A stretch of 5,933 nucleotides of DNA, taken from Candidatus Jidaibacter sp. Its GTDB lineage: Bacteria; Pseudomonadota; Alphaproteobacteria; Rickettsiales; Midichloriaceae. The notes under the pieces were generated by a model that searched no databases, was not told the DNA's origin, and was given only the letters and a program-made list of their open reading frames with translations. Shown here piece after piece: positions 1 to 5,829 of the stretch (position 1 is its first letter; each line of letters begins with the position of its first letter). The stretch spans positions 1 through 5,933 of the forward strand of contig JAJTHY010000122.1 in the NCBI GenBank assembly GCA_021298045.1. Reading direction: 5' to 3'. The translations under genes and the position numbers were made by a program.

Positions 1-214
1 CGGTAATATTGCCCCTGGGCCAATAAGAACTATATGTGAAGCTCTTGGCATTAAAGATATAGTAGTTAAGTCTCTAGGGTCTTCTAACCCACACAATATG
101 ATCAAAGCTGCATTAGATGCTTTGAAAAACACTTGTTCACCTAAATATATTAGTGATAAACGTGGCAAAAAAGTTGGTGAAATAATAAGTAGACGTGAAT
201 CAAAAGTTAAATAA
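1..214 (+). CDS. rpsE: 30S ribosomal protein S5, C-terminal part (partial at 5' end)
   Basis: This is the last 70 residues of ribosomal protein S5; the rest lies left of the window. The reading frame begins at base 2 and stops at TAA 212-214. S5 sits on the small subunit near the decoding region and contributes to translational accuracy. The visible part is the C-terminal domain: it starts in the conserved turn before the arginine helix (here APGPIR), then EALGIKD, VKSLGSSNP, a helix with AALDAL, and the final KRGKK-GEII segment, all in the family order. The tail RRESKVK is slightly longer than in E. coli. The usual AGG of the turn reads APG here. Its place directly before rpmD and rplO is the standard spc operon order, so the identity is secure although the double-stranded RNA-binding N-terminal domain cannot be seen. 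Confidence 0.95.
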   Translation, partial: GNIAPGPIRTICEALGIKDIVVKSLGSSNPHNMIKAALDALKNTCSPKYISDKRGKKVGEIISRRESKVK

Positions 215-235
215 GTATGAATTTTAAAAAATCTT

Positions 236-239
236 GGGG
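236..239 (+). promoter_or_regulatory. Ribosome binding site of rpmD
   Basis: GGGG lies 5 nt before the ATG at 245. It is a modest Shine-Dalgarno match, but it matters because it supports the upstream start that gives L30 its long N-terminal extension. No other ATG exists in frame before residue 98, and the in-frame GTG (332) and TTG (356) codons lack well-spaced sites. Confidence 0.5.
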
Positions 240-244
240 TTTTC

Positions 245-580
245 ATGACTGAGAAAAAAGAAAATAGCATTCCTAAAAACAAAAAGAAAGTTAGCACAGT
301 TGCCAATAGTTCTTCTGGCAAAGTAAAGGTTGTGAAAAATAGTGCTGCCCAAAAATTGTCAAAAGAAGAATTAAAGCCTTCAAAAGCAAAGAGTGAATCT
401 AAGAGTACCATTACTATAAAGCAGATAGCTAGTGGCGCAGGTAGACTGAAAAATCAAATACAAACTCTAAAAGGCCTTGGTTTAAATAAGTTAAATAAAG
501 TGGCAGTTCTTGAAGATACGTCATCTATCAGGGGAATGGTAAGAACAGTGGCTCACTTGATAGAAGTTGTAAAAAATTAG
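245..580 (+). CDS. rpmD: 50S ribosomal protein L30 with a long Lys-rich N-terminal extension
   Basis: The family-like L30 domain occupies about residues 55-111: TITIKQIASGAGR, a helix with TLKGLGL, then the typical LEDTSSIRGMV and the final VAHLIEV strand. L30 is a small protein of the large subunit, usually about 60 residues. Here it is 111 because some 54 residues precede the domain, rich in Lys, Ser, Asn and Glu with no hydrophobic core, so probably disordered. The start at 245 is the only in-frame ATG before the domain is passed, and it has GGGG at 236-239. The gene follows rpsE by 30 nt and precedes rplO by 16 nt, as in the spc operon. The extension may bind rRNA or simply be neutral lineage-specific growth; its role is unknown. 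An unannotated non-ATG start nearer the domain cannot be fully excluded. Confidence 0.93.
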   Translation: MTEKKENSIPKNKKKVSTVANSSSGKVKVVKNSAAQKLSKEELKPSKAKSESKSTITIKQIASGAGRLKNQIQTLKGLGLNKLNKVAVLEDTSSIRGMVRTVAHLIEVVKN

Positions 581-596
581 CGCTGAGGGGGCTTAA

Positions 597-1142
597 ATGT
601 TAAATAAAATAAAAGACAATTACGGTTCTAGAAAAAAATTCAAAAGAATTGGTCGCGGTATGGCTTCTGGAAAGGGGAAAACTTCTGGACGTGGGGGTAA
701 AGGCCAAACTGCCAGAAGTGGTGTTGCGCTCAACGGATTTGAAGGCGGTCAGATGCCTTTATACAGGAGATTGCCAAAACGCGGATTTAATCAATTTGCC
801 AGAATTAGTTATGAAGTTTTAAACCTAGATGATATTCAAGCTTTACTAGAAGCTAAAAGACTTCCTGCTGAGTATATCTCGATTCAAAATTTAAGAGATG
901 CTGGTGTTTTTAAAGGGCATGGAGCTTTAATTAAGCTTCTTGGAACTGGAGAGTTGAAAGAAAAAATTACGATAGAAGTGCATGCTGTTTCATCAAAGGC
1001 TAAAAGTGCTCTTGAAAAGGTAGGAGCTTCGTTTGTGCTGATACAAGATCATTCGGCAACCCATGAATTAGAAGTAGCCGTTAATATTGAGCCCACTACT
1101 AAGAAGCCTACGGCAAAAAAATCGCAAACAAAAAAAGCGTGA
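597..1142 (+). CDS. rplO: 50S ribosomal protein L15 with C-terminal Lys-rich tail
   Basis: L15 is a large-subunit protein that binds 23S rRNA late in assembly. The N-terminal half is the extended glycine- and arginine-rich arm: GRGMASGKGKTSGRGGKG within residues 19-42, then GFEGGQMPLYRRLPKRGF at residues 47-64, both hallmarks of the family. The C-terminal globular domain shows IKLLGTGEL (about 112-120) and the SSKAKSALEKVGA helix (132-144). At 181 residues it is longer than the 144 of E. coli. The excess is mainly a tail from about residue 151 ending in repeated Thr-Lys-Lys and Ala-Lys-Lys units. The start is well supported by GAGGGGG at 585-591, 5 nt before ATG. It lies 16 nt after rpmD and 47 nt before secY, in one transcription unit. 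Confidence 0.97.
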   Translation: MLNKIKDNYGSRKKFKRIGRGMASGKGKTSGRGGKGQTARSGVALNGFEGGQMPLYRRLPKRGFNQFARISYEVLNLDDIQALLEAKRLPAEYISIQNLRDAGVFKGHGALIKLLGTGELKEKITIEVHAVSSKAKSALEKVGASFVLIQDHSATHELEVAVNIEPTTKKPTAKKSQTKKA

Positions 1143-1189
1143 TTTGGTCTATATATACAGAAAATTAGTGAAATCTTTAGTATCGGTAC

Positions 1190-2530
1190 ATGAGCTTACT
1201 TTCAAAAAAAAACAATAATTTTGATTCTTCAGTTAGACCAATGAGAGATTTGAAGTCTAAGATTTTGTTTGTAATTTTCATGTTAATAATATATAGATTA
1301 GGGACTTTTGTTCCAATTCCTGGAGTTAATACTTTAGTAATGGATGAGTTGACGAATGCGCATGCTGGAGGCGTCTTAGGTATGTTCAATATGCTTACTG
1401 GAGGTGCCTTGGGTAGGCTTTCCATATTTGCTCTCAATATCATGCCGTATATCACTGCTTCTATTATAATGCAGCTAATGACAGTAATATCTCCGAGTAT
1501 TTCTTCTTTAAAGAAAGATGGTGAATCAGGGAGAAAAAAAATTAATCAATACACTAGGTATGTGACGATACTTTTAGCAATTTTTCAAGGATATGGAATA
1601 GCTGTTGGTGTGGAAAATTTAAGTGTTTCATCGGGCGCAGTCGTTTATGACCCCGGTTTGTTTTTTAGGTTTGTAGCAACTCTATCTCTTACGGGAGGCA
1701 CGGTTTTGGTGATGTGGCTTGCTGAGCAAATCAATGGCAAAGCCATTGGTAACGGCAGTTCTCTAATAATTTTTTCAGGTATAGTTTCGGGTTTGCCAAA
1801 CGCAGTAGCTTCTTTATTTGAAATGGGTAGAACCGGTGCGCTTTCCACTATATTGATAATATTCATACTTATACTAGCTGTTTCATTAGTATCTGGTATA
1901 GTGTTTTTTGAAAAAGCGCAGAGAAGAATTTCTATAAATTATCCTAAGCGTCAAGTGGGCAATAAGGTTTATGGTGGGGACACTACTCATTTGCCATTAA
2001 AATTGAATACATCTGGAGTTATACCTGCTATTTTTGCCAGCTCTTTATTATTATTTCCTGCAACGATTGCTGGTTTTGGAGAAGGTGCTTCGGCTGCTGA
2101 TGGGTGGAGACACTTAGTGAGTCTTTATTTATCGCATGGTAAACCCCTTTATATTATTCTTGAAGTAGTTTTAATAACATTCTTCTGCTTTTTTTACACC
2201 TCTGTTGTTTTTAATCCTGATGAAACAGCGGAGAATTTAAGAAAAAATGGAGGTGTTATTTTGGGGAGAAGGCCAGGAAAACACACTTCTGAGTATTTGG
2301 ACTATGTATTATCTAGAATCACTGTGATTGGAGCTATATACATGGTGTGTGTTTGTGTGATTCCGGAGTTAATGATTGCAAAATTTTCTATCCCATTTTA
2401 CTTAGGGGGAACAAGTATTTTGATTGTTGTTAACGTTGTTTTAGATATCTATGCGCAAATACAAACTCATATGCTGAGCCTTCAGTACGGGAATCTTCTT
2501 AAAAAAGCTAAGATTAAGGGCAGAGTATGA
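1190..2530 (+). CDS. secY: Preprotein translocase channel subunit SecY
   Basis: SecY forms the channel of the SecYEG translocon in the inner membrane, passing unfolded preproteins driven by SecA and inserting membrane proteins from ribosomes. The 446-residue length is normal. The first transmembrane segment ends in YRLGTFVPIPGVN (35-47), followed by the plug region GMFNMLTGGALGRLSIFALNIMPYI (64-88). The cytoplasmic GESGRKKINQYTRY (111-124), AIGNGSSLIIFSGI (185-198), the TM7 segment after GDTTHLPLKLNTSGVIPA (263-280), and the large SecA/ribosome-binding loop NPDETAENLRKNGG...GRRPG (342-363) are all present. About ten hydrophobic segments can be counted. The start has only a weak upstream CGGT, the poorest ribosome site in the window, but the N-terminal length fits the family. 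Its stop overlaps the start of adk, suggesting translational coupling. Confidence 0.98.
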   Translation: MSLLSKKNNNFDSSVRPMRDLKSKILFVIFMLIIYRLGTFVPIPGVNTLVMDELTNAHAGGVLGMFNMLTGGALGRLSIFALNIMPYITASIIMQLMTVISPSISSLKKDGESGRKKINQYTRYVTILLAIFQGYGIAVGVENLSVSSGAVVYDPGLFFRFVATLSLTGGTVLVMWLAEQINGKAIGNGSSLIIFSGIVSGLPNAVASLFEMGRTGALSTILIIFILILAVSLVSGIVFFEKAQRRISINYPKRQVGNKVYGGDTTHLPLKLNTSGVIPAIFASSLLLFPATIAGFGEGASAADGWRHLVSLYLSHGKPLYIILEVVLITFFCFFYTSVVFNPDETAENLRKNGGVILGRRPGKHTSEYLDYVLSRITVIGAIYMVCVCVIPELMIAKFSIPFYLGGTSILIVVNVVLDIYAQIQTHMLSLQYGNLLKKAKIKGRV

Positions 2531-3186
2531 TGAACGTTATATTTTTAGGCGCACCTGGGGCCGGAAAAGGTACTCAAGCTCAGATTTTATCGGAAATATT
2601 AGGGATACCTAGATTATCTACAAGCGAAATCCTTCGCCAAGAAATTGCTAAAGGCGGTGAAGAAGGGGTAAAAATTAAGAGCATTATGGATTCTGGACAA
2701 TTTGTTTCTGATGAAATAATGAATGGGTTAATAAGAAAAAGATTAGAGCAAAAAGATATTGATAAGGGTTTTATTTTTGATGGATATCCCAGGACTATAG
2801 CGCAAGCGGAAGTTTTGCAAAAAATATTGGAGGATAATAGATATTTGAACGACACCACGGTGTTGAATTTATCTGTTAGAGAGCCTGAGTTAATAAAGCG
2901 TTTTTGTGGTAGATTTACGTGTTCTTCCTGTGGTTATTCTTACCATAAAGAGCTTAATCCTACAAAAACAGAAGGAATTTGTGATAAATGTGGCGGTAAA
3001 AATTTTACCATTCGAGCTGATGATAGTAAAGATGCGGTAAAAGTAAGGCTTTCAATTTATCATGATAAAACAGAGCCATTAATTAATTTCTATGCAGAAA
3101 AAGATATGCTGGTCAATATTAATGGTGAACAAGAAATAGTGGATATTGCTAAAGATGTTTTATCCGCAGTTAAAAGAGTGAGGTGA
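2527..3186 (+). CDS. adk: Adenylate kinase, long form with Cys4 zinc-type LID
   Basis: Cytoplasmic adenylate kinase interconverts ATP + AMP and two ADP. The P-loop GAPGAGKGT is at residues 8-16, the AMP-binding segment at 31-37, FDGYPRT at 84-90 (most relatives have Phe for Tyr), the LID with CGR at 127-129, and the catalytic R-x-DD at 163-166 followed by VKVRL. The LID carries C132-x2-C135 and C152-x2-C155, the spacing of zinc-binding Adks; E. coli Adk lacks these. Within the AMP segment the usual STGD is STSE, while Thr32 and Arg37 are kept. The start is ambiguous: ATG 2527 overlaps the secY stop as ATGA, and a second ATG follows at 2530. AAGGG at 2516-2520 fits either. The family normally starts Met-Asn/Arg, so 2530 is equally plausible. 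Confidence 0.97.
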   Translation: MMNVIFLGAPGAGKGTQAQILSEILGIPRLSTSEILRQEIAKGGEEGVKIKSIMDSGQFVSDEIMNGLIRKRLEQKDIDKGFIFDGYPRTIAQAEVLQKILEDNRYLNDTTVLNLSVREPELIKRFCGRFTCSSCGYSYHKELNPTKTEGICDKCGGKNFTIRADDSKDAVKVRLSIYHDKTEPLINFYAEKDMLVNINGEQEIVDIAKDVLSAVKRVR

Positions 3187-3229
3187 GTGAATCTAATTAC
3201 TATCTTAGCAAGTTTTGCAATAACTAAGC

Positions 3230-3257
3230 TTGACAGAACGTAATTATGAGATATCAT
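3230..3257 (+). promoter_or_regulatory. Putative sigma70-type promoter for the rpsM-rpsK-rpoA-rplQ unit
   Basis: The 111-nt gap between adk and rpsM contains a perfect -35 hexamer TTGACA (3230-3235), a 16-nt spacer, and TATCAT (3252-3257), a five-of-six match to the -10 consensus. Transcription would begin around 3263-3266 and give a leader of about 30-35 nt. In an AT-rich genome -10 matches are cheap, but an exact TTGACA with acceptable spacing in the largest gap between the ribosomal genes is good support. The spacing of 16 rather than 17 nt is slightly short. No S4-type autoregulatory leader fold is evident. Confidence 0.6.
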
Positions 3258-3297
3258 TCTTCATCACTATTTATGTTAAAATTACTTAGAGGTATAA

Positions 3298-3672
3298 GTG
3301 GCTCGTATAGCAGGTGTTAACATTCCAACTAATAAAAAAGTCTTCATAGGGCTTACCTATATTTTTGGGATTGGTAGAAAGAAATCATATGAAATTTGTG
3401 GAATTGCTAATATTGATCCTGACAAGCGAGTAAACGCATTAAGTGAAGAAGAGGTTATAAGATTGCGTGAAGCTATTGACTCTGGCTTTACTGTAGAAGG
3501 TGAGCTTAGGAAAGTAATATCCATGAATATAAAAAATTTGAAGGATATAAAATCTTATAGAGGGCAGCGTCATATAAAGAAACTGCCAACACGTGGGCAG
3601 AGAACGCATACAAATGCTCGTACTCGCAGAGGTAAAGCAATAGCAATTGCTGGTAAAAAACAAGTTTCTTAA
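3298..3672 (+). CDS. rpsM: 30S ribosomal protein S13 (GTG start)
   Basis: S13 lies in the head of the small subunit, contacts 16S rRNA and takes part in bridges to the large subunit and in P-site tRNA contact through its tail. The protein opens with the family-typical ARIAGVNIP, continues with the helix-two-turn-helix region (LTYIFGIGRKKS, about 19-30) and ends with SYRGQRHIKKLPTRGQRTHTNARTRRGK, the conserved basic C-terminal signature. Length is 124 residues, close to the family norm. The start is GTG, with AGAGG at 3288-3292 five nt upstream; starting elsewhere would remove the invariant N-terminus. It is the first gene after the likely promoter at 3230-3257 and is separated from rpsK by 10 nt. 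Confidence 0.98.
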   Translation: MARIAGVNIPTNKKVFIGLTYIFGIGRKKSYEICGIANIDPDKRVNALSEEEVIRLREAIDSGFTVEGELRKVISMNIKNLKDIKSYRGQRHIKKLPTRGQRTHTNARTRRGKAIAIAGKKQVS

Positions 3673-3682
3673 TAGGTGAATC

Positions 3683-4081
3683 ATGGCTGTGACTAGTTCT
3701 AATAATAAAATCAAAAAGCGCGTTGTACCTGTTGCAATAGTTAGTATTAACGCAAGCTTCAATAACACTATTGTATCTGTAACAGATCAGCAGGGAGATG
3801 TTATATCATGGGCATCTGCTGGCAATGTTGGATTTAAAGGATCTCGTAAATCTACCCCATATGCTGGTCAGATGGCTGCTGAAAAGGCTTTTGAAGAGGC
3901 GATTAAATATGGTGTGAAAACAGTTTCTATTAGAATTAAGGGGCCTGGAGCGGCTCGTGAATCAGCAGTTAGGGCGGTTAGTGCTTTAGTAAATAAGCAT
4001 CAACTAGCAGTTATATCTATTAAGGATGTTACTCCAGTGCCGCATAACGGTTGCAGACGTCCTAAGAGAAGAAGAGTATAA
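3683..4081 (+). CDS. rpsK: 30S ribosomal protein S11
   Basis: S11 is on the platform of the small subunit, lining the mRNA exit region with S7 and S18. The sequence shows INASFNNTIVSVTD (22-35), SWASAGNVGFKGSRKSTPYA (42-61), the IKGPGAARESAVRA helix region (85-98) and the C-terminal signature DVTPVPHNGC...KRRRV (115-132). Length 132 is normal. The Asn-Gly at 122-123 corresponds to the site known to be converted to isoaspartate in E. coli S11. Directly after it the common CRPPK reads CRRPK: residue 126 is Arg in place of Pro. The start ATG has AGGTGA at 3674-3679 and follows rpsM by 10 nt, so the two are surely cotranscribed. Confidence 0.98.
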   Translation: MAVTSSNNKIKKRVVPVAIVSINASFNNTIVSVTDQQGDVISWASAGNVGFKGSRKSTPYAGQMAAEKAFEEAIKYGVKTVSIRIKGPGAARESAVRAVSALVNKHQLAVISIKDVTPVPHNGCRRPKRRRV

Positions 4082-4108
4082 CTAGTTCGATACTATATTA
4101 TTGAAGTT

Positions 4109-4114
4109 AGAGGG
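4109..4114 (+). promoter_or_regulatory. Ribosome binding site of rpoA
   Basis: AGAGGG lies 4 nt before ATG 4119. This strong match supports the far-upstream start that gives RpoA its N-terminal extension; the codons near the usual alphaproteobacterial start (around residues 22-26) are not start codons. Confidence 0.7.
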
Positions 4115-4118
4115 ATAA

Positions 4119-5192
4119 ATGGCAGGTAAAGCTAAATCGGTTACACAAGACAAAAAAAATCAGAGTGAAGGTGCAAAAAACATCATATCTGGAAATTGGA
4201 CTACTTTGATAAAACCTACTGAATATAGTATGGACAGTCATGGTTCTAACGTGGCAACTTTTAAAATTGAGCCACTAGAGCGTGGTTTCGGTACTACTTT
4301 GGGTAACTCTTTGAGAAGAGTTTTGCTTTCAGTACTTCATGGTGCAGCAGTTACATCAATCAAAATCGAAGGTGTTGATCACGAATATTCTACTATTCCA
4401 GGCGTTCAAGAGGATGTTGTTGATATAATTTTGAAAATCAAGCAAATGGTTGTTAAGTATGGTGGCCATGAAAAGCGTAAAATTACCTTAAAAGCGGTTG
4501 GCCCAGGTGTTGTTACTGCTGGAATGATTGACACTTCTCATGACGTTGAGATTGTAAATAAAGATCATGTAATATGTACTCTAGATAAAAGTGCAAAAAT
4601 CAATATGGAGCTTACAATTAGTTCTGGCAAAGGTTATATCTCTGCTAATGAAAATAGAGATCAAGACGTGCCATTAGGATCCATACCTATTGATTCAATA
4701 TTTACTCCTGTTAAACGTGTTGTTTTCAAGGTGGAAAATAGTCGTGTTGGTTCAGAAACTGAGTATGATAAGTTATCTTTGACTATCGAAACCAATGGCT
4801 CAATAACTCCAGAGCTTGCGCTAGGCCTTTCTGCAAAAATTATACAAGAGCAGTTGCAAGTATTTGTTAATTTCCAAGATGTTGAAGAATCAAAAGAAGT
4901 TGAGGAAGAAAAACTACCGTTTGATGTAAACTTGTTAAAACGTGTAGACGATCTTGAGCTTTCAGTTCGTTCTCATAATTGTCTTAAAAATGATAATATC
5001 AGGTATATTGGAGATTTGGTTGTTAAGACAGAAGCTGAAATGCTTAGGACTCCTAACTTTGGGCGCAAGTCACTCAATGAAATTAAGGAGTTGCTATCAT
5101 CTATGAATTTGCGTTTCGGCATGGATGTTGTGGGATGGCCGCCTGAAAATATTGAAGAATTAATAAAGCGCTATGATGACCATTTGAATTAA
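4119..5192 (+). CDS. rpoA: DNA-directed RNA polymerase subunit alpha with N-terminal extension
   Basis: Two alpha subunits dimerise to form the scaffold on which beta and beta' assemble. The N-terminal domain contains EPLERGFGTTLGNSLRRVLLS (51-71), the dimerisation and core-assembly motif, then IEGVDHEYSTIPGVQEDV (83-100) and the insert domain, ending near residue 255. After an acidic linker (VEESKEVEEEK) the C-terminal domain starts near 267: VDDLELSVRSHNCLK (276-290), YIGDLV, and TPNFGRKSLNEIKE (311-324). Residues equivalent to E. coli R265, N268, G296, K298, S299 and E302 are present (R284, N287, G315, K317, S318, E321), so UP-element DNA binding looks intact. The 357-residue length exceeds the usual ~330-340 because about 20-25 hydrophilic, Lys-rich residues precede NWTTLIKP. 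It sits 37 nt after rpsK and 59 nt before rplQ. Confidence 0.98.
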   Translation: MAGKAKSVTQDKKNQSEGAKNIISGNWTTLIKPTEYSMDSHGSNVATFKIEPLERGFGTTLGNSLRRVLLSVLHGAAVTSIKIEGVDHEYSTIPGVQEDVVDIILKIKQMVVKYGGHEKRKITLKAVGPGVVTAGMIDTSHDVEIVNKDHVICTLDKSAKINMELTISSGKGYISANENRDQDVPLGSIPIDSIFTPVKRVVFKVENSRVGSETEYDKLSLTIETNGSITPELALGLSAKIIQEQLQVFVNFQDVEESKEVEEEKLPFDVNLLKRVDDLELSVRSHNCLKNDNIRYIGDLVVKTEAEMLRTPNFGRKSLNEIKELLSSMNLRFGMDVVGWPPENIEELIKRYDDHLN

Positions 5193-5251
5193 AACAAAGT
5201 CAGATGAATTAAGCGAGATAATAAAAAAGAAGAAATTGAGGGATTTATAAA

Positions 5252-5611
5252 ATGAACCATGGTATCAGAGGCAGGAAATTTAGCCGTAAAAAAGGTCATA
5301 GAGCCGCTATGTTGATGAATCTTGTGAAAGCTTTGGTTAAACATGGACAAATCTTTACAACTTTACCTAAAGCCAAAGATTTGCGCCCTGTAGCTGAAAA
5401 AATTGTTACTCTTGCAAAGGATGGTGATTTAACAGCTAGACGTCAAGTAATCAGTTTCATGAGAGGTAACTGCGATGAAGTTACAAAACTTTTTGGTGAA
5501 GTTGCAGAAAAAGTTAAAAATCGTAACGGAGGATACTTGCGTATTCTAAAGGCTGGGTATCGTAAAGGTGACAATGCTCAAATGGCTATGATTGAGTTTG
5601 TTGATAAATAA
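5252..5611 (+). CDS. rplQ: 50S ribosomal protein L17
   Basis: L17 is a large-subunit protein near the peptide exit tunnel opening. The family signature is clear: an N-terminal GRKFSRKKGHRAAMLMNL (7-24), then TTLPKAKDLRPVAEKIVTLAK (36-56), a helical middle part, and the closing GGYLRILKAGYRKGDNAQMAMIEFVD (93-118). At 119 residues it has the short form without C-terminal extension, in contrast to L30, L15 and RpoA nearby. The ATG has GAGGG at 5238-5242 with a 9-nt spacer. It is the last gene of the alpha operon; no strong Rho-independent terminator follows it within the window. Confidence 0.98.
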   Translation: MNHGIRGRKFSRKKGHRAAMLMNLVKALVKHGQIFTTLPKAKDLRPVAEKIVTLAKDGDLTARRQVISFMRGNCDEVTKLFGEVAEKVKNRNGGYLRILKAGYRKGDNAQMAMIEFVDK

Positions 5612-5790
5612 TTCGCTATATAACGTGAATAATGGATAAAGAGGCAGTCAAAAATCACTTAATGATTTGGTATAGCTAAACCCTTATAAAATGGCTATGA
5701 AAAATACCATACTCCCCGACATCATGGTTGAAAGCATGGTAATATCTGGGCTGCAAGCCGCTTAATTATATCTGGACCCTGCATTATTAA
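5612..5790 (+). other. Non-coding tail after rplQ with weak hairpins
   Basis: No credible gene is seen here. The clearest structure is a 6-bp stem AAATCA/TGATTT (5652-5657 and 5663-5668, loop of 5), but it is AT-only apart from one pair and is not followed by a T run, so it is at best a weak terminator. TACCAT (5705-5710) also pairs with ATGGTA (5736-5741). The right part (about 5762-5790) could be a decayed, frameshifted continuation of the transposase remnant that follows. Confidence 0.4.
5652..5668 (+). terminator. Possible weak terminator hairpin downstream of rplQ
   Basis: AAATCA and TGATTT face each other across the loop CTTAA, 41 nt after the rplQ stop. The position suits an operon end, but the stem is short and AT-rich and the following bases are GGTATAG rather than a T tract, so factor-independent termination is doubtful. 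Confidence 0.2.
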
Positions 5791-5829
5791 CTCTTTGAAC
5801 CACTTTTAATCCCTAAGCGGCAACGCAGC
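5750..5829. repeat. Imperfect inverted repeat spanning the left edge of the transposase remnant
   Basis: The arm GCTGC-AA-GCCGCTTA (5750-5764) is mirrored by TAAGCGGC-AAC-GCAGC (5814-5829): 8 bp plus 5 bp perfectly paired around a small internal loop, with 49 nt between the arms. The arms are the most GC-rich part of the tail. One arm lies inside the transposase coding frame, so this does not look like an intact terminal inverted repeat; it may be chance, a hairpin in RNA, or a scar of rearrangement. Confidence 0.45.

Noticed and set aside
1143..1189. TATATA-rich gap before secY as a promoter
   Set aside because: There is a -10-like string but no acceptable -35 at proper spacing; such strings are common in AT-rich DNA.
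1177..1866. Minus-strand open frames opposite secY
   Set aside because: They lie inside a well-conserved gene, have no ribosome site or family features, and read as shadows of the secY codons.
2580..2858. Minus-strand open frame opposite adk
   Set aside because: Entirely inside adk with no independent support; antisense shadow.
3204..3228. Hairpin CTTAG/CTAAG as a terminator after adk
   Set aside because: The outer stem is 5 bp with an uneven inner bulge and no T run follows, so it is not a credible Rho-independent terminator.
3439..3768. Minus-strand open frame across rpsM and rpsK
   Set aside because: Spans two conserved coding genes and shows no protein-family signal of its own.
5668..5709. 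TGGT...ATAGC / GCTAT...ACCA pairing in the tail
   Set aside because: Long loop and a 7-nt bulge make it weak; no T tract, and a competing pairing is equally good, so no function is claimed.
5691..5765. A 24-codon ORF (ATG GCT ATG ... GCC GCT TAA) in the tail after rplQ
   Set aside because: No ribosome binding site, no recognisable similarity, and its length is expected by chance; it lies in decayed sequence next to the transposase remnant.
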